64,000 nt of DNA from Massilia sp. Root335 (GTDB lineage Bacteria; Pseudomonadota; Gammaproteobacteria; Burkholderiales; Burkholderiaceae_D): contig NZ_LMCY01000005.1 in assembly GCF_001425685.1 (NCBI RefSeq), positions 124,271 to 188,270 of the forward strand, read 5' to 3'. A program made the position numbers and the translations under genes. Positions 1-11,600 of this stretch are shown here, one piece after another. Position 1 is the stretch's first letter, and every line of letters starts with the position of its first letter. Below the pieces are notes generated by a model, which ran no database searches, had not been told where the DNA came from, and saw nothing but the letters and a program-made list of their open reading frames with translations.

Positions 1-102
1 GTCGTTCCCGCGCAGGCGGGAACCCAAGCAATGTACGCGTCGCGTCAGCTCCAGCCGCAGGACTGCATGCAAAACTTGGATCCCCGCCTGCGCGGGGACG
101 AC
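1..102. repeat. Inverted pair of REP-like GC-rich palindromes
   Basis: A left arm at 1-28 and a right arm at 75-102 are near reverse complements of each other (about 25 of 28 bases match). Each arm also contains its own small hairpin, CCCGC-GCAG-GCGGG or its complement. The 46 bases between them have no recognisable gene. The element lies just downstream of the uvrA stop codon on the minus strand. A related single copy occurs at 55577-55611. The layout is that of REP/BIME-type intergenic elements; the mobilising enzyme is not visible here. Confidence 0.7.
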
Positions 103-148
103 GGTGAAGCGGTTCGGGCCACGATCGATCTCATGGCCCTGCCGCTCT

Positions 149-2998
<2,850 letters not shown>

Positions 2999-3083
2999 TG
3001 TTGTTTGAAGGCTTTCGAATGGTTGCGGGGCCGGCGCACGCAGGTGACGGGTGAGCGGGCCGAACGGGAAAGCGCACTAGTTT

Positions 3084-3103
3084 AACTGTTTTTATTTACA
3101 GTG
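3084..3103 (-). promoter_or_regulatory. LexA (SOS) box of uvrA
   Basis: The sequence AACTGTTTTTATTTACAGTG contains CTGT-N8-ACAG, the core of the gammaproteobacterial and betaproteobacterial LexA operator CTG-N10-CAG, with an A/T-only centre. It lies about 86 bases upstream of the uvrA start codon. In Escherichia coli the divergent uvrA and ssb genes also share an SOS box, so the position is as expected. Confidence 0.85.
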
Positions 3104-3424
3104 GTATGCCGGGCCTCGAAAAAGTGCGCAAGGCTTGTTGGCATGATATGACGACTTGTCAAGATGTGTCGTTCTTGCGTGCCGTGCGAGACGGCGGGTG
3201 CGTTCCGTATGTGGTCCGGGGGCGGGGCAATTCAATGGCAGACTCGCCAGAAAACCGAAATATTTTTCGCCGGGTTGCATTGATGCGCATCTCTTCCAAA
3301 ATGGGCACTTCGCCCCCATCTTCGTGGTCTGATCGGGTGCTGGAAACCGGGTGTCCGATCAGTGCGGAATCAGTTGCTTCTGATGCGACTGACCAGCATA
3401 ATAGCGGGCGCAACATCAACAGTT

Positions 3425-3458
3425 TCCCTGACGCCTAGTCTGCACGCAGAGTCAGGGA
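3425..3458 (+). promoter_or_regulatory. Leader hairpin just upstream of ssb Shine-Dalgarno
   Basis: TCCCTGAC (3425-3432) and GTCAGGGA (3451-3458) form a perfect 8-bp stem. Inside it TCTG-CACG-CAGA can form a second stem stacked directly on the right arm. The structure ends about 7 bases before the AAAGGAG ribosome-binding site of ssb. There is no T tract, so it is not a simple terminator. A role in translational control or mRNA stability is an inference. Confidence 0.45.
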
Positions 3459-3480
3459 TCATCCAAAGGAGCTTTGCAAA

Positions 3481-3981
3481 ATGGCATCAGTTAACAAGGT
3501 CATCATCGTCGGCAACCTCGGCCGCGATCCGGAAATCCGCTACATGCCGAGCGGCGACGCCATCGCCAACATCGCCGTGGCGACGTCCTACAAATCGAAG
3601 GACCGCAACACCGGCGAGCAGAAAGAGCTGACCGAGTGGCACCGCATCTCGTTCTTCGGCCGCCTCGCCGAAATCGTCGGCCAGTACCTGAAAAAGGGGT
3701 CGTCGGTCTACGTGGAAGGCCGCCTGCAGACCCGCAAGTACACCGACAAGGACGGCATCGAGCGCTACGCCACCGACATCATCGCTGAAAACATGCAGAT
3801 GCTGGGCGGCCGCCAGGGCATGGGCGGCGGCGACAGCTACGGCGGCGGCGACGACATGGGCGGCTACGACGCCGCGCCGAGCCGCCCGGCCCCGCGCCAG
3901 GCCCCGCCGGCCCCGGCCGCACGTCCGCAGCCGAAACCGGCACCGAACTTCTCGGATATGGATGACGACATCCCATTTTAA
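3481..3981 (+). CDS. ssb: Single-stranded DNA-binding protein
   Basis: Binds single-stranded DNA during replication, repair and recombination. The protein has 166 residues. The N-terminal OB fold spans roughly residues 1-110, starting [18 protein letters not shown] and containing the WHRI and YVEGRL motifs. A Gly/Pro/Ala-rich linker runs from about 115 to 155. The acidic tip MDDDIPF at the C-terminus recruits partner proteins. A strong AAAGGAG lies 9 bases before the ATG. A terminator follows directly. Confidence 0.98.
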   Translation: MASVNKVIIVGNLGRDPEIRYMPSGDAIANIAVATSYKSKDRNTGEQKELTEWHRISFFGRLAEIVGQYLKKGSSVYVEGRLQTRKYTDKDGIERYATDIIAENMQMLGGRQGMGGGDSYGGGDDMGGYDAAPSRPAPRQAPPAPAARPQPKPAPNFSDMDDDIPF

Positions 3982-4006
3982 ACAGGAGCCCGTTTTCCTG
4001 TGAACG

Positions 4007-4042
4007 AAAGCCCGCTCTTCGCAAGAACAGCGGGCTTTTTCT
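4007..4042 (+). terminator. Rho-independent terminator of ssb
   Basis: AAAGCCCGCT (4007-4016) pairs perfectly with AGCGGGCTTT (4029-4038) around a 12-base loop and runs into a T-rich tract. It begins 26 bases after the ssb stop codon. Confidence 0.9.
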
Positions 4043-4076
4043 TTGCCAACAATCAGTTCAACAATCGGAGCACACG

Positions 4077-4373
4077 ATGGTGATCGAATACGTCCGCTAC
4101 AAGATCCCGGCCGACCAGGCCGACCAGTTCATCGCCGCCTACGCGACGGCCGGCGAGGCGTTGCGCGCATCCAGCCATTGCCTGGGCTTCGAGCTGAGCC
4201 GGTGCACGGAAGAGCCGACGTCATTCATCCTGCGGATCGAATGGGATTCGGTCGAAGGCCACATGGAGGGCTTTCGCAAGAGCCCCGAATTCCGGGCGTT
4301 CTTTGCGAGCGTCAGGCCGTTCGTGGGCAATCTCGAGGAGATGCGGCATTACGAGCGGACGGCTGTGTGCTAG
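4077..4373 (+). CDS. ABM-fold (antibiotic biosynthesis monooxygenase/YgiN-like) protein
   Basis: A 98-residue single-domain protein. Its start (MVIEYVRYKIPADQADQFIAAY) and the segments GFELSRCTEEPTSFILRIEW and a later FRKSPEFRAFF helix match the dimeric alpha/beta-barrel ABM family. That family includes small cofactorless quinol monooxygenases and many proteins of unknown substrate. No catalytic residue is specific enough to name one. It follows the ssb terminator, so it is probably transcribed on its own. Its last 4 bases overlap the end of the convergent membrane protein gene. Confidence 0.75.
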   Translation: MVIEYVRYKIPADQADQFIAAYATAGEALRASSHCLGFELSRCTEEPTSFILRIEWDSVEGHMEGFRKSPEFRAFFASVRPFVGNLEEMRHYERTAVC

Positions 4374-4696
4374 AACAGCCTGCACATGAAAGTCATGCCG
4401 GCGGCATCGTGTGCCCACGCCCACGTCACCACACCCAGGCCTGCATTAAGAAAGCTTAGGCATACGCGCAACATGATGTGCAGCTTGGGTGCGAAGACGA
4501 TCGGCAAGGCGAACAGTATGGGAAGAGAGAGTACCCCGCCCAGGTAATACAGATTTGCGATCGGGGTGCAGGAGTACGTGTTGCCGATCAGGGTGGCCGA
4601 GATAAAGAATCCCACAACGATAAGCAGCGTTATCGCGACACCCAAGTGGCTTTGTTCCCTGACTCGGGCCGGAACCAAAACGCGCGATTCACTCAT
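4370..4696 (-). CDS. Small membrane protein of unknown function
   Basis: The 108-residue product has three hydrophobic stretches compatible with membrane helices, at about 19-41, 49-72 and 77-99. No family is recognised. The ATG is preceded by GGGA at a workable distance on the minus strand. It converges on the ABM gene with a 4-base overlap. Its coding potential rests on the membrane pattern and the position only. Confidence 0.5.
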   Translation of the reverse strand: MSESRVLVPARVREQSHLGVAITLLIVVGFFISATLIGNTYSCTPIANLYYLGGVLSLPILFALPIVFAPKLHIMLRVCLSFLNAGLGVVTWAWAHDAAGMTFMCRLF

Positions 4697-5026
4697 TTTT
4701 TATCCCGTCGTTATCGTGCTGGCTCACCTTGAGCATCAATCGTCATTATTTCAGCAATATTGCCACGCATTCCTGCGGAAAAGCATGACGGCCATGCGCT
4801 CGGCCCGTCCAGCCCTGGAAGACGGGGCGGTTCAGTCGTTGAGCACATCCGGCGTGGTTCGCGCCTGCCCGTTATTTGGGCTGCCCTCACATCCTGGTGC
4901 GTATAAGCGGACTGTTTGATTCAAGTTAGTGCGTCGGCATACGACAATCACGGTCCAAGCGGGCATGAAACCTGCTCTGAACGTTGTATGAGCCGCCGCC
5001 GGCGGTCAAACCGATCGGAGCCCAAG
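4697..5026. other. Intergenic region before the chemoreceptor-like gene
   Basis: About 330 bases between divergent genes. The open frames through it are short and lack family features. No clear operator, hairpin or promoter consensus was seen, although promoters for both neighbours must lie here. Confidence 0.4.
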
Positions 5027-5701
5027 ATGCATGCAGAAACTCTTCCCCCCTTGTCCGTCGCCAAGCCCGAGGTCAAGCTGTCCGGCGACGTGTTCGGCGC
5101 CCTGATCAACCTGTCCGGCCGCCGGCGCTTCACGTCCCAGCGGGTCGTGCTGTATTCGGTATTGGCGTCGCTGGGCCATGAAGGCGCGGACCGGACCGCC
5201 CGCGACACGCTGGCTGCTTTCAAGGACGCGCATGTCACGCTCGTGCAGGGCAAGCAGGGTTTGCCAGGCGTCTTCTGCCAGCAGTTGCACGATGCGTACT
5301 TCGGCACACTGCAGGGGGACAAGGTCGTGCGCGACTTCATCGCCCTGGCCGAGAGTACGCTGGATGCCATCGGCAGCGCGTCGCGCCGCGCGCCCGCGCT
5401 GCTCGACGACCTGGTGCGCTGCGCGACACCGCTGCTCAGCGTGCTCAACGCCCTGACCCTCGTGTACGAGGAACAGTCCAAGCGGCATGCCGCGCTGCAG
5501 CGCCGGCAGATGCAGGACTTGATGGGTGACATCAAAACCATCGCGCGGCAGGCACGCATGGTCGCCTTCAACGCACAAGTGGTCGCGGCGCGCGCCGGCC
5601 CGGTCGGCAAGGAGTTCGCCGTGGTGGCGAGCACGATGACCAACGTCACGGGCGAGATCGACGATCTGGTGCAGACCGTCCTGGCGGGGGCGCTGACCTA
5701 G
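5027..5701 (+). CDS. Soluble chemoreceptor-like signalling-domain protein
   Basis: The product has 224 residues if read from the ATG preceded by CGGAG; an in-frame upstream extension has no ribosome-binding site. The C-terminal part, about residues 165-215, reads like the tip of a methyl-accepting chemotaxis protein: MGDIKTIARQARMVAFNAQ, then VAARAGPVGKEFAVVAS. The usual LNAAIEAARAGE hairpin is therefore recognisable but degenerate. There are no transmembrane helices, HAMP domain or obvious signal peptide. The N-terminal 150 residues are helical and unrecognised. It may dock on CheA/CheW or act in another histidine-kinase system; this is inference. No chemotaxis genes are adjacent. Confidence 0.65.
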   Translation: MHAETLPPLSVAKPEVKLSGDVFGALINLSGRRRFTSQRVVLYSVLASLGHEGADRTARDTLAAFKDAHVTLVQGKQGLPGVFCQQLHDAYFGTLQGDKVVRDFIALAESTLDAIGSASRRAPALLDDLVRCATPLLSVLNALTLVYEEQSKRHAALQRRQMQDLMGDIKTIARQARMVAFNAQVVAARAGPVGKEFAVVASTMTNVTGEIDDLVQTVLAGALT

Positions 5702-5823
5702 GGTGGCAGGCTGTTTTGCGATGCTCCGGCGGCACGCGTCATGTGGACGACGAGGCGGTCGCGCTTGCGTGGATCGGTCAGGGTGGCGAGCAGGGCATAC
5801 CCGTCTTCGTACAGAATTTTCAT
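5698..5823 (-). CDS. Possible 41-codon small protein downstream of a palindrome
   Basis: A short frame starting MKILYEDGYALLATLTD and continuing DPRKRDRLVVHMTRAAG. It starts 9 bases from a perfect 23-bp palindrome and its last codon overlaps the stop codon of the convergent chemoreceptor-like gene. The ribosome-binding site is weak, with AGGTG directly abutting the ATG. No family is recognised. It is listed because its position relative to the palindrome suggests a regulated transcript; it may be non-coding. Confidence 0.28.
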   Translation of the reverse strand: MKILYEDGYALLATLTDPRKRDRLVVHMTRAAGASQNSLPP

Positions 5824-5831
5824 CACCTGGT

Positions 5832-5854
5832 CTTGTTCACGTTACGTGAACAAG
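5832..5854. promoter_or_regulatory. Perfect 23-bp palindrome, operator-like
   Basis: CTTGTTCACGT, a single central T, then ACGTGAACAAG: two 11-base arms match perfectly. A further half site GTGAAC lies at 5862-5867. Its form resembles operators of TetR-type repressors. On either strand it lacks a T tract on the correct side, so a terminator is unlikely. It lies between the ClC gene stop codon and the possible 41-codon frame. No regulator gene is adjacent. Confidence 0.6.
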
Positions 5855-5868
5855 TAAAAAAGTGAACA

Positions 5869-7614
5869 TCACCCCTCCACCTGCACCCCCAGCGGCTCCC
5901 GGTTCAACCTGACATACGCATCCAGCACATCCGTCTTGTGCACCGCCCCGAGCAGCTCGGGGTCGGTCGCGCTGCGCACGGCCGGCAGCCGCTCGCCGAA
6001 GTGGCGCATGAACTGGCGCAAGGCTTCCTCCAGGCTCATGTCGGCGCTCACGACCGGCAGCGCATCCGGCCGCGCGATGTCGGCGCAGGTGCGGGCGGAT
6101 GCGCCGTCCTGCTGGTACAGCGCGGCGACGTCGTGCAGCGCCACCACGCCGCGGTAGCGCCGCGCGTCGTCGACGAGGTAGACGTATTTCACCGGATGCT
6201 GGCGGAACAGCGCGGCGGCCAGCGCGATGGGGGCGTCGAGCGGCAGGACGGTGTCGGCGGGGCGGATCAGTTCCTGCATGCGGATGGCGCGCAGGCGCTC
6301 GCGTTCGTGCTCGTCGGCCGCGCGGCGGGCCGTGATCTCGTACATCGACGGGCCGTTCACGGCGCGCGCGACGCCGTACGCGACCACGCACGCGAGCATC
6401 AGCGGCAGCATCAACGAATAACTGAGCGTCATCTCGAAGATCATCAGGATCGCCATCAGCGGCGCGCTCGTCGCGGCGGCGAGCGTGGCGCCCATGCCGA
6501 CGGCGACGAAGGCCGCCGGCGCCGCCGCCGTCTCCGGCCACAGCGCCTGCGGCACCAGCGCGAACAGATGGCCCATGGCCGCGCCGACGAACAGCGTGGG
6601 CGTGAAGATGCCGCCGATGGCGCCGGAGCCGCTCGTGAGCAGGGTCGCCGCGATCTTGCAGACGAGGACCACGAGCACGGCCTGCCACAGCCAGGACTGG
6701 TGCAGCAGCGCGTTCACGACGCTGTAGCCGTTGCCCCAGACCTGCGGCACCCACAGGGAGATGGCGCCCACGCCCAGGCCGCCGAGCGCGAGCCGCAGCG
6801 GCAGCGGCAGGCTGCTGCCGGCGAACAGGCGGCGCGTGCGCTGCAGCGCGTACAAAAAGGCCGGCGCAATCAGTCCCGCCAGCACGCCCAGCGCGACGAA
6901 CCACACGACTTCCAGGTTGGCGATCGGCGCGAAGGCCGGCATCTCGTAGGTGGGGTGATAGCCGGGCAGGCGGCGCATGGTGATGTTGGCGACGACGGCG
7001 GAGACCATGATCGGCCCGAGGCTGTTCATCGTGATGGCGCCCAGGATGATCTCGGTCACGAAGAAGGCGCTGGCGATGGGCGCGTTGTAGGCCGCGGCGA
7101 TGCCGGCCGCCGCGCCGCAGGCCACCAGCAGGCGCAGGCGCACGGTGTTGAAGCGGCCGATGCGGCCGACGACGGACGCGGTCATCGCGGCCAGCTGGAT
7201 CATCGAGCCTTCGCGGCCGATCGAGCCGCCCGACGCGATCGACAGCAGCGACGACACGCTGTTGACGAGCGTGAGCTGCACCGGCACCTTGCCGTCGCCC
7301 ACGGCCACGACTTCCATGTAGTCGGCCCGCACGCCGCCGGCGTGGCGGCGCGCCAGCACCAGCAGGCAGCCCGCGAGCAGGCCGCCGGCGCATGGCGTCA
7401 GCAGGCGCGCGGGCCAGGGCAGGGCCGTCGCGATGTCGACGAAGGAGCCGCTGCGGCCGAACAGCAGCGCCTGCAGCAGGGTGAGACCGTCGCGGAAGAG
7501 GAGCGTCGCCAGCGCGCCGGCGCAGCCGACCAGCGCCGCCCACAGCAGGATGGCGTTGGCGCGCAGCAGCTGCCGGAGCCGGGTGCGCAGGCGATCGGGT
7601 GGAGAAACGTTCAT
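5869..7614 (-). CDS. ClC-type chloride channel/antiporter with CBS domains
   Basis: Moves chloride across the inner membrane, either as a channel or as a Cl-/H+ exchanger. The 581-residue protein starts MNVSPPDRLRTRLRQLL. A ClC core of about 420 residues has GSIGREGS (selectivity filter, with the gating glutamate) and GSGAIGGIFTPTLFVGA. It is followed by two C-terminal CBS motifs from about residue 450 to the end (VKYVYLVDD and RLPAVRSATDPELLGAVHK). The CBS pair probably binds adenosine nucleotides. The transport mode cannot be decided here. Confidence 0.92.
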   Translation of the reverse strand: MNVSPPDRLRTRLRQLLRANAILLWAALVGCAGALATLLFRDGLTLLQALLFGRSGSFVDIATALPWPARLLTPCAGGLLAGCLLVLARRHAGGVRADYMEVVAVGDGKVPVQLTLVNSVSSLLSIASGGSIGREGSMIQLAAMTASVVGRIGRFNTVRLRLLVACGAAAGIAAAYNAPIASAFFVTEIILGAITMNSLGPIMVSAVVANITMRRLPGYHPTYEMPAFAPIANLEVVWFVALGVLAGLIAPAFLYALQRTRRLFAGSSLPLPLRLALGGLGVGAISLWVPQVWGNGYSVVNALLHQSWLWQAVLVVLVCKIAATLLTSGSGAIGGIFTPTLFVGAAMGHLFALVPQALWPETAAAPAAFVAVGMGATLAAATSAPLMAILMIFEMTLSYSLMLPLMLACVVAYGVARAVNGPSMYEITARRAADEHERERLRAIRMQELIRPADTVLPLDAPIALAAALFRQHPVKYVYLVDDARRYRGVVALHDVAALYQQDGASARTCADIARPDALPVVSADMSLEEALRQFMRHFGERLPAVRSATDPELLGAVHKTDVLDAYVRLNREPLGVQVEG

Positions 7615-7745
7615 GGTGTGGATAGAGGGCCTGGCGCGGCGTCCAGGCCGGCAACTATAGCATGCGCCCGCTTCCACCCCGTATCCACCGACTCGTGCCG
7701 GCGCCCTGGCCGCATCGTCGATGGCCAAGGCGCGGCATGCGCGCG

Positions 7746-8273
7746 TTACGGTCGCCTGCCGGTGGCCTGGTGCGCCTGGTTGTTGCCGCCTTCGAGCGTA
7801 TTGCTGCACTGGAGCAGGTTGCCCGACGACGTCTGGATCGTGAACGCGGCGATGTCGACCCCGGCGCCCGGCTCGCCCCGGTCGACGAAGTTGAACCAGA
7901 TGTTGGCCGGCTCGCCGTTCAGGCGCCCGCTGCCGGTGCCGTAATACGTGTTGAACGGCGCGTTCGGCGTGGTGGCGTCGGGGCCGGTGCACAGACCCCG
8001 GGTGAGATCCGTCAAATGAAAGTGGTCGCCGGTGGACAGGTTGACTTCCAGGTTGTTGGGGCCGGAAATCGTGCCGTTCTGCTGGCAATGCAACTCGTAG
8101 CCGAACGTGTAGCGGTAGGCCGCGCCGGGGCAGATGAGGGAGCCGCCGCCCGTCATGCGGCCGGCCTCGCTCGGGGTGCTGCAGCAATCGGCCCAGGCCG
8201 CGCCGACGGCGGACGACAGCAACAGGGCCGCCAGGACGCGGCGGGATGGGAACGGCAATGCGTGGATGTTCAT
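7746..8273 (-). CDS. Secreted post-COAP-1-like domain protein
   Basis: The 175-residue product has a signal peptide with a likely cut after AAWA near residue 28. The mature part has RMTGGGSLICPG, SGPNNLEVN, FHLTDLTRGLC and FVDRGEPGAGVDIAAF. This pattern matches the post-COAP-1 domain found at the end of several bacterial surface proteins, but here it stands alone. Its function is unknown. Six or seven cysteines in the mature part suggest disulfides. The upstream extension of the frame lacks a ribosome-binding site and would hide the signal peptide. Confidence 0.65.
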   Translation of the reverse strand: MNIHALPFPSRRVLAALLLSSAVGAAWADCCSTPSEAGRMTGGGSLICPGAAYRYTFGYELHCQQNGTISGPNNLEVNLSTGDHFHLTDLTRGLCTGPDATTPNAPFNTYYGTGSGRLNGEPANIWFNFVDRGEPGAGVDIAAFTIQTSSGNLLQCSNTLEGGNNQAHQATGRRP

Positions 8274-8430
8274 GCGGGATCTCCGAAAGACGACGATGAC
8301 TTGGGCAACGATCCGCCGCGATGGCGGAGCATGATGTTTTGGCATGTAATAAAAACATCTTACGGACATGCCCATGCGGCAGGGTGACCCTGCGCCAAGG
8401 TCTGCCGGGATGTTGAGAGCGGTCAGACGG

Positions 8431-8440
8431 CTTTACTAAA
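8431..8440 (+). promoter_or_regulatory. CTTTACTAAA motif upstream of GH2 gene
   Basis: The same 10-mer appears as its reverse complement TTTAGTAAAG at 12159-12168 upstream of the TonB-dependent receptor of the same locus. This could be a shared regulator site; the evidence is only the repetition and the position. Confidence 0.35.
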
Positions 8441-8498
8441 GAGCCGGGAGATCGCGCCCACGGGGCGGGCGGGGCGCGCCGCACGCATGTCGCGGGCT

Positions 8499-8519
8499 GT
8501 TTAGTGATCACGGCTAAAC
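8499..8519. promoter_or_regulatory. Inverted repeat GTTTAG-N9-CTAAAC
   Basis: Six-base perfect arms separated by nine bases, 116 bases upstream of the GH2 start codon. The spacing, two half sites roughly 1.4 helical turns apart, suits a dimeric regulator. It shares TTTAGT with the 12159 motif. Confidence 0.35.
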
Positions 8520-8634
8520 TGCGCCGCCAGGGCCGTCCCGCGTTTGACCCTCCCATCGGCCGGATGCAGAATCCGCCGCACAACGATCCCGGCCGCCCCG
8601 TGCCGGGACATCACGTCCATTCCCGGAGACCTCC

Positions 8635-11600
8635 ATGCGCCACGCCAGTTCGGGCCTGTCCACGCCCGTCGCCAGCCCACCCCGTCCCTTGAACGCCGTA
8701 TTTGCCGTGCTGCTGGCCACATCTGCCGCGCTGGCGCCGGTCGCCGGTGCGGCCACGTGGGGGCCCTTCAACGCCGAATTCCCGGCCGCCAGCGACGGCC
8801 TCGTCAAGAAGCCGCCCAAGGGCATGACGCTGGCCGCGCGACGCGGCTTCGCCATCGGCGGCTGGTTCAAGCCGTCCGAACCCGCGCGCGGGACGGCGCT
8901 GTTGGCCGGCATGGACGGCATCGGTTACCTGTGCAGCGTCGACGGCAAGCTGGCGTTTTGCGGCGCCGGCGCGCCGCTGCGCACCGACGTGACGCTCGGC
9001 GCGGGCGCCTGGACGCATGTCGCGGCCAGCCGGGACGGCCGCCACGTCGTCCTGTACGCGAACGGCAGGGAGGTGGCGCGGCAGGATGCGGACGGCGCGG
9101 ACACGGCCGCCGCGCAGCTCGCGATCGCGCCGCGCACCGGGGCCACCGGCGGTTTCGCCGGCCGCGTCGCGGGATTGATGGTCGCCGACGAAGCGCTGGA
9201 TGCGCAGGCCGTCGCGCGGCTGGCGGCGGCACGGCCGGACGAGACGTTGACCGTGTTCGAATCCGGCAGCCCGCATTGGCCGCTGCAGACGCACCAGATG
9301 GCCGGCCAGCTCGCGCCGCAGGATGCATGGACGCTGCCCAAGAGCGCGACGCTGCCGGCGCGCCCCGTCGCCGTGCCGGCCTATGCCGGTCCGGCGCTGG
9401 AGCGGCGCGGCGCCGGCACCTGGGCGATCCGCGCCTGGACGCTGCAATCCGCGGACAAGGCATCGGGAACGGCCAGTCAGATCGCAAGCGGCGGCTACGA
9501 CGCGTCGCACTGGTACAAGGCCACCGTGCCCGGCACCGTGCTCACGACGCTGGTCGACCGCGGCGTGTATCCGGACCCGGCGTACGGCCTCGACAACCTG
9601 GCGATTCCGGAAAGCCTGAGCCGGCAGGACTGGTGGTACCGCACCAGCTTCGTCCTGCCGCCGGACCGGCGGCCGGGCCGGCACCTGTTCGTCACGTTCA
9701 AGGGCATCAACTACGCGGCCGACATCTGGGTCAACGGCCGCAAGGCCGGCACGACGCGCGGCGCCTTCGTGCGCGGCAGCGTCGACCTGGGGCCGTACGT
9801 GAACCCCAAGGGCGAAAACGTCATCGCGGTCAAGGTGTCGCCGCCGCCGCATCCCGGCATCGCGCACGAGGAATCCATCGCGGCCGGCGTCGGCGAGAAC
9901 GGCGGGGTGCAGGCGCAGGACGGTCCGACCTTCATCGCCACCGAAGGGTGGGACTGGATTCCGTCCGTGCGCGACCGCAACACCGGCCTGTGGCAGGAGG
10001 TCGTCCTGCGCAGCACGGGCGACGTGCGCGTGGGCGATGCGCACGTGATCACCGCGCTGGCGGCCGGCAATGGCGAGGCCGACATCGGCATCGAGGTGCC
10101 GGTGACGAACGTGTCGGACAAGCCAGTGCGCGCGACCGTGCGCGCCACCATCCGCGACCGCGCCGGAGCGCTGGCGCCGATCGTCGTGAGCCGCACGCTG
10201 GACGTGGCGCCCGGCACGCGCACGGTGCGGTTCGCGGCGGCGGAATTCGCCGCGCTCAAGGTCAAGCATCCACACCTGTGGTGGCCGAACGGCTACGGCA
10301 AGCCGGAACTGCACGACCTCGACGTCGACGTGCTGCAAGGGGCGGCGTTGTCCGACCATGCGCACACCGCTTTCGGCATCCGCAGCGTGACGTACGAGTT
10401 GTCGCTGGTCGACCATACGGGCCATTTGCGCCGCGTGGAGGCCGATTTCACGAAGGCCCACGAACTCGGCATCCGCATCACGGACGCCCGCCACGAGGCG
10501 CTGCGCAAGATCGCGGACAACCAGTGGGCGACGGGCCTGCGGGCGGAAGCCGAGGGAACGAAGGCGATCCGCGAACTGGACGACACGCGCCTGACGCCTT
10601 ACCTCGTCATCAAGGTCAACGGCGTGCGCATCGCGGCGCGCGGCGGCAGCTGGGGCATGGACGACTTCATGAAGCGCGTCGACCGCGCGCGCCTGGAACC
10701 GTACTTCCGCCTGCACCGCGACGCCAACGTGAACATCATCCGCAACTGGGTCGGCCAGGACACCGAGGAGACGTTCTTCGAACTGGCCGACGAATACGGC
10801 CTCATGGTGCTGAACGACTTCTGGGCCTCGACGCAGGACTACAACATCGAACCGCAGGACGTCGACCTGTTCATGGCGAATGCGGCCGACGTCGTGCGCC
10901 GCTTCCGCAATCACCCGTCCATCGTCGCCTGGTTCGGCCGCAACGAGGGCGTGCCGCAGCCGGCGCTGAACGAAAGACTGGAAGCGCTGATCTACGCGGA
11001 GGACGGCACGCGCTGGTACACGGGCAGCTCGAACCGCGTCAACCTGCAGAACAGCGGCCCGTACGACTACCAGCCGCCGGAAACCTATTTCACGACGCAC
11101 GCCAAGGGTTTCGCCGTCGAGGTGGGCACGCCGTCGTTCCCCACGCGGGAGGCGTTCGAGGCCGTCGTCCCGCCGTCCGAGCGCTGGCCGCTGGGCGACA
11201 CGGCCGCGTACCACGACTGGCATGCCAGCGGCAATGGCCGCGTCGAGCCGTTCATGAAGGCGCTCGATCGCCAGTACGGCGCGCCCGCCTCGCTCGCCGA
11301 CTTCGAGCGCAAGGCGCAGCTGATGAACTATGAGTCGCACCGCGCCATCTTCGAAGGCATGAACGCGGGGCTGTGGCGCGAGAACAGCGGCCGCATGCTG
11401 TGGATGACGCAGCCCGCCTGGCCGAGCACGATGTGGCAGATCCTCAGCCACGACTACGACACGCACGCCGCCTACTACGGCACGAAACACGCGTCCGAAC
11501 CCGTGCACGTGCAACTGAACCTGCCCGATCACGCCGTCGACGTCATCAACAACCCGGTCGCGCCGCTGGAGAACGCGCACGTGGCGTTCGCGGCGTACAC

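Larger units (their letters stand above)
3001..3480. other. Divergent uvrA/ssb intergenic region
   Basis: About 480 bases without a convincing gene; the short open frames here have no family features. It holds the LexA box at 3084-3103. It also holds a cluster of inverted repeats on the ssb side: CTGATCGG at 3329-3336 pairs with CCGATCAG at 3355-3362, and TCCCTGAC at 3425-3432 pairs with GTCAGGGA at 3451-3458. These suggest a long structured ssb 5' leader. The promoters were not assigned with confidence. Confidence 0.6.
8274..8634. other. Divergent regulatory region upstream of the GH2 gene
   Basis: About 360 bases between divergent secreted-protein genes. It holds three possible operators: the palindrome GCAGGGT-G-ACCCTGC at 8379-8393, the motif CTTTACTAAA at 8431-8440, and GTTTAG-N9-CTAAAC at 8499-8519. 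No gene was found inside it. Confidence 0.5.

Noticed and set aside
3106-3438. Short open frames in the uvrA-ssb gap
   Set aside because: They lack ribosome-binding sites and domains, and overlap the hairpins and SOS box that explain the region.
4566-4919. 117-codon plus-strand frame between 4.6 and 4.9 kb
   Set aside because: It runs antisense to the small membrane protein gene and has no family features or ribosome-binding site.
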